Virus record (IMG/VR): IMGVR_UViG_3300036819_000346
Span: 1 to 23,374 of that record
Origin: a virus
DNA length: 23,374 nt
Reading direction: 5' to 3' (one strand)
Position numbers and translations under genes: made by a program. Of the stretch, positions 22,655 through 23,374 are shown piece by piece. The notes beneath the pieces were generated by a model that saw only the letters and a program-made list of their open reading frames with translations, was not told where the DNA came from and searched no databases. Each line of letters opens with the position of its first letter. Position 1 is the stretch's first letter.

Positions 22655-23374
22655 ATGGACGCGACATGGTTTCAGCAGGCGCTCGACCAGGCCGGCGTGT
22701 CGCAGGCCGATCTGGCGCGGCATCTGCGCCTCGCACCCTCGGCGATCTCGCGCATGCTGAAGGGCGAGCGCCAGATGAAGCTGCTGGAGGCGGTGCAGGT
22801 CGCGACGTTTCTCGGCATCGCGCAGGACGAGGTTCTGCGCCGAGCCGGCGCCGATATCGACCCGCCGCCAAATAGCAAACTGTCGCGGAGCGAGCCGCCG
22901 CGTCGCGGTCGGCCACCCCGCCCCCTCGGAAGCCGCGTCGTGACGCCGGCATTCCCGCCACTGCTCGCCACCGCCACCCCCACCCCACGCTCGGAGTCGA
23001 TCCCGATCCGCAGCGCCGCGCGCGGTGGCAACGATCAGCAGATGTTTCTGCAAGACGGCCCGATCGGCTTCACACAGCGCCCCGCCAATCTGACCCGCGT
23101 GCGCGACGCCTATGCGATCTACATGATCGGCGACAGCATGGAGCCACGCTACGAGCAGGGCTGGCTGCTGCACGTCAACCCGTTCAAGCCGCCAGTCCGC
23201 GGCCGCGACGTCGTCGTCTACAAGAAAGGCGATGCAGTGCTGATCAAGCAGTTCATCCGCTGGGAAGGCGACATGATTCTGTTACGGCAACTCAACCCGG
23301 AGGGCGAACTGCGCATCCCGCGCGACGACATCATCGAATGTCACCTCGTCGTCGGCGTCGATCAGGAAGGATGA
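22655..23374 (+). CDS. XRE/S24-family phage repressor
   Basis: The 239-aa protein has an N-terminal helix-turn-helix (about 6-60, with VSQADLARHLRLAPSAISRML), a Pro/Arg-rich linker (about 68-115) and a C-terminal LexA/CI-type S24 domain. The catalytic pair is Ser161 in IGDSMEPRYEQGW and Lys198 in DAVLIKQF; their spacing of 37 equals that in LexA. No Ala-Gly or Cys-Gly lies 35-40 residues before Ser161 (the region reads SAARGGND); an Ala-Gly at 64-65 is far off. Autocleavage upon SOS is therefore uncertain. It is the only plus-strand gene and probably the lysogeny repressor that binds the operators at 22607-22638 and 21636-21653. Confidence 0.9.
   Translation: MDATWFQQALDQAGVSQADLARHLRLAPSAISRMLKGERQMKLLEAVQVATFLGIAQDEVLRRAGADIDPPPNSKLSRSEPPRRGRPPRPLGSRVVTPAFPPLLATATPTPRSESIPIRSAARGGNDQQMFLQDGPIGFTQRPANLTRVRDAYAIYMIGDSMEPRYEQGWLLHVNPFKPPVRGRDVVVYKKGDAVLIKQFIRWEGDMILLRQLNPEGELRIPRDDIIECHLVVGVDQEG

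Noticed and set aside
1-23374. tRNA genes, CRISPR arrays, attachment sites, transposase genes
   Set aside because: None was recognised on either strand; the palindromic repeats are not regularly spaced and carry no ORF.

Overview
The window is a compact, high-GC block of tailed-phage genes, most likely a prophage or prophage-derived element in an alphaproteobacterium. The tail genes (tape measure, DUF2460, DUF2163, NlpC/P60, Phage-tail_3) follow the order seen in alphaproteobacterial siphoviruses and Rhodobacter-type gene transfer agents. The early DUF6456-like protein and the GcrA-like cysteine motif also point to Alphaproteobacteria. Genus cannot be told from the sequence. Except for the repressor at the right edge, every supported gene is on the minus strand, so functional order runs from high to low coordinates.

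Control region (about 21600-23374): an XRE/S24 repressor (+) is transcribed away from a short AT-rich switch. Two small minus-strand genes, a GcrA-like cysteine protein and a DUF6456-like protein, lie on the other side of it. A related 14-bp sequence occurs twice in tandem in the switch and once more beside a candidate promoter in front of the small terminase gene. The likely reading is that one repressor holds both transcription units.

Head module (21538-10021): small and large terminase, portal, XkdF-like protease, major capsid protein, connector and tail terminator. Three proteins with Sec-type signal peptides sit inside this block: an 860-aa beta-helix protein with four tandem domains, a 615-aa beta-helix protein, and a 148-aa beta-rich protein. 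This is not the usual place for tailspike-like genes, and phage virion proteins do not normally carry export signals.

Tail module (10021-1666): major tail protein, tail assembly chaperones joined by a convincing -1 frameshift site, a secreted 221-aa protein of unknown function, tape measure, DUF2460, DUF2163, NlpC/P60, and a tip/host-specificity protein split into two ORFs by about 167 bp containing a palindromic repeat.

Lysis module (1642-1): a one-TM coiled-coil protein, a GH25 endolysin, and a protein that looks like a holin fused to a lipoprotein. Four strong hairpin-plus-T-tract signals lie inside the late transcription unit, three just before a gene and one just after a start codon.

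There is no integrase, replication gene, tRNA or CRISPR array in the window. No gap between genes exceeds 170 bases. All assignments come from reading translations and motifs by eye; no search or folding program was run.
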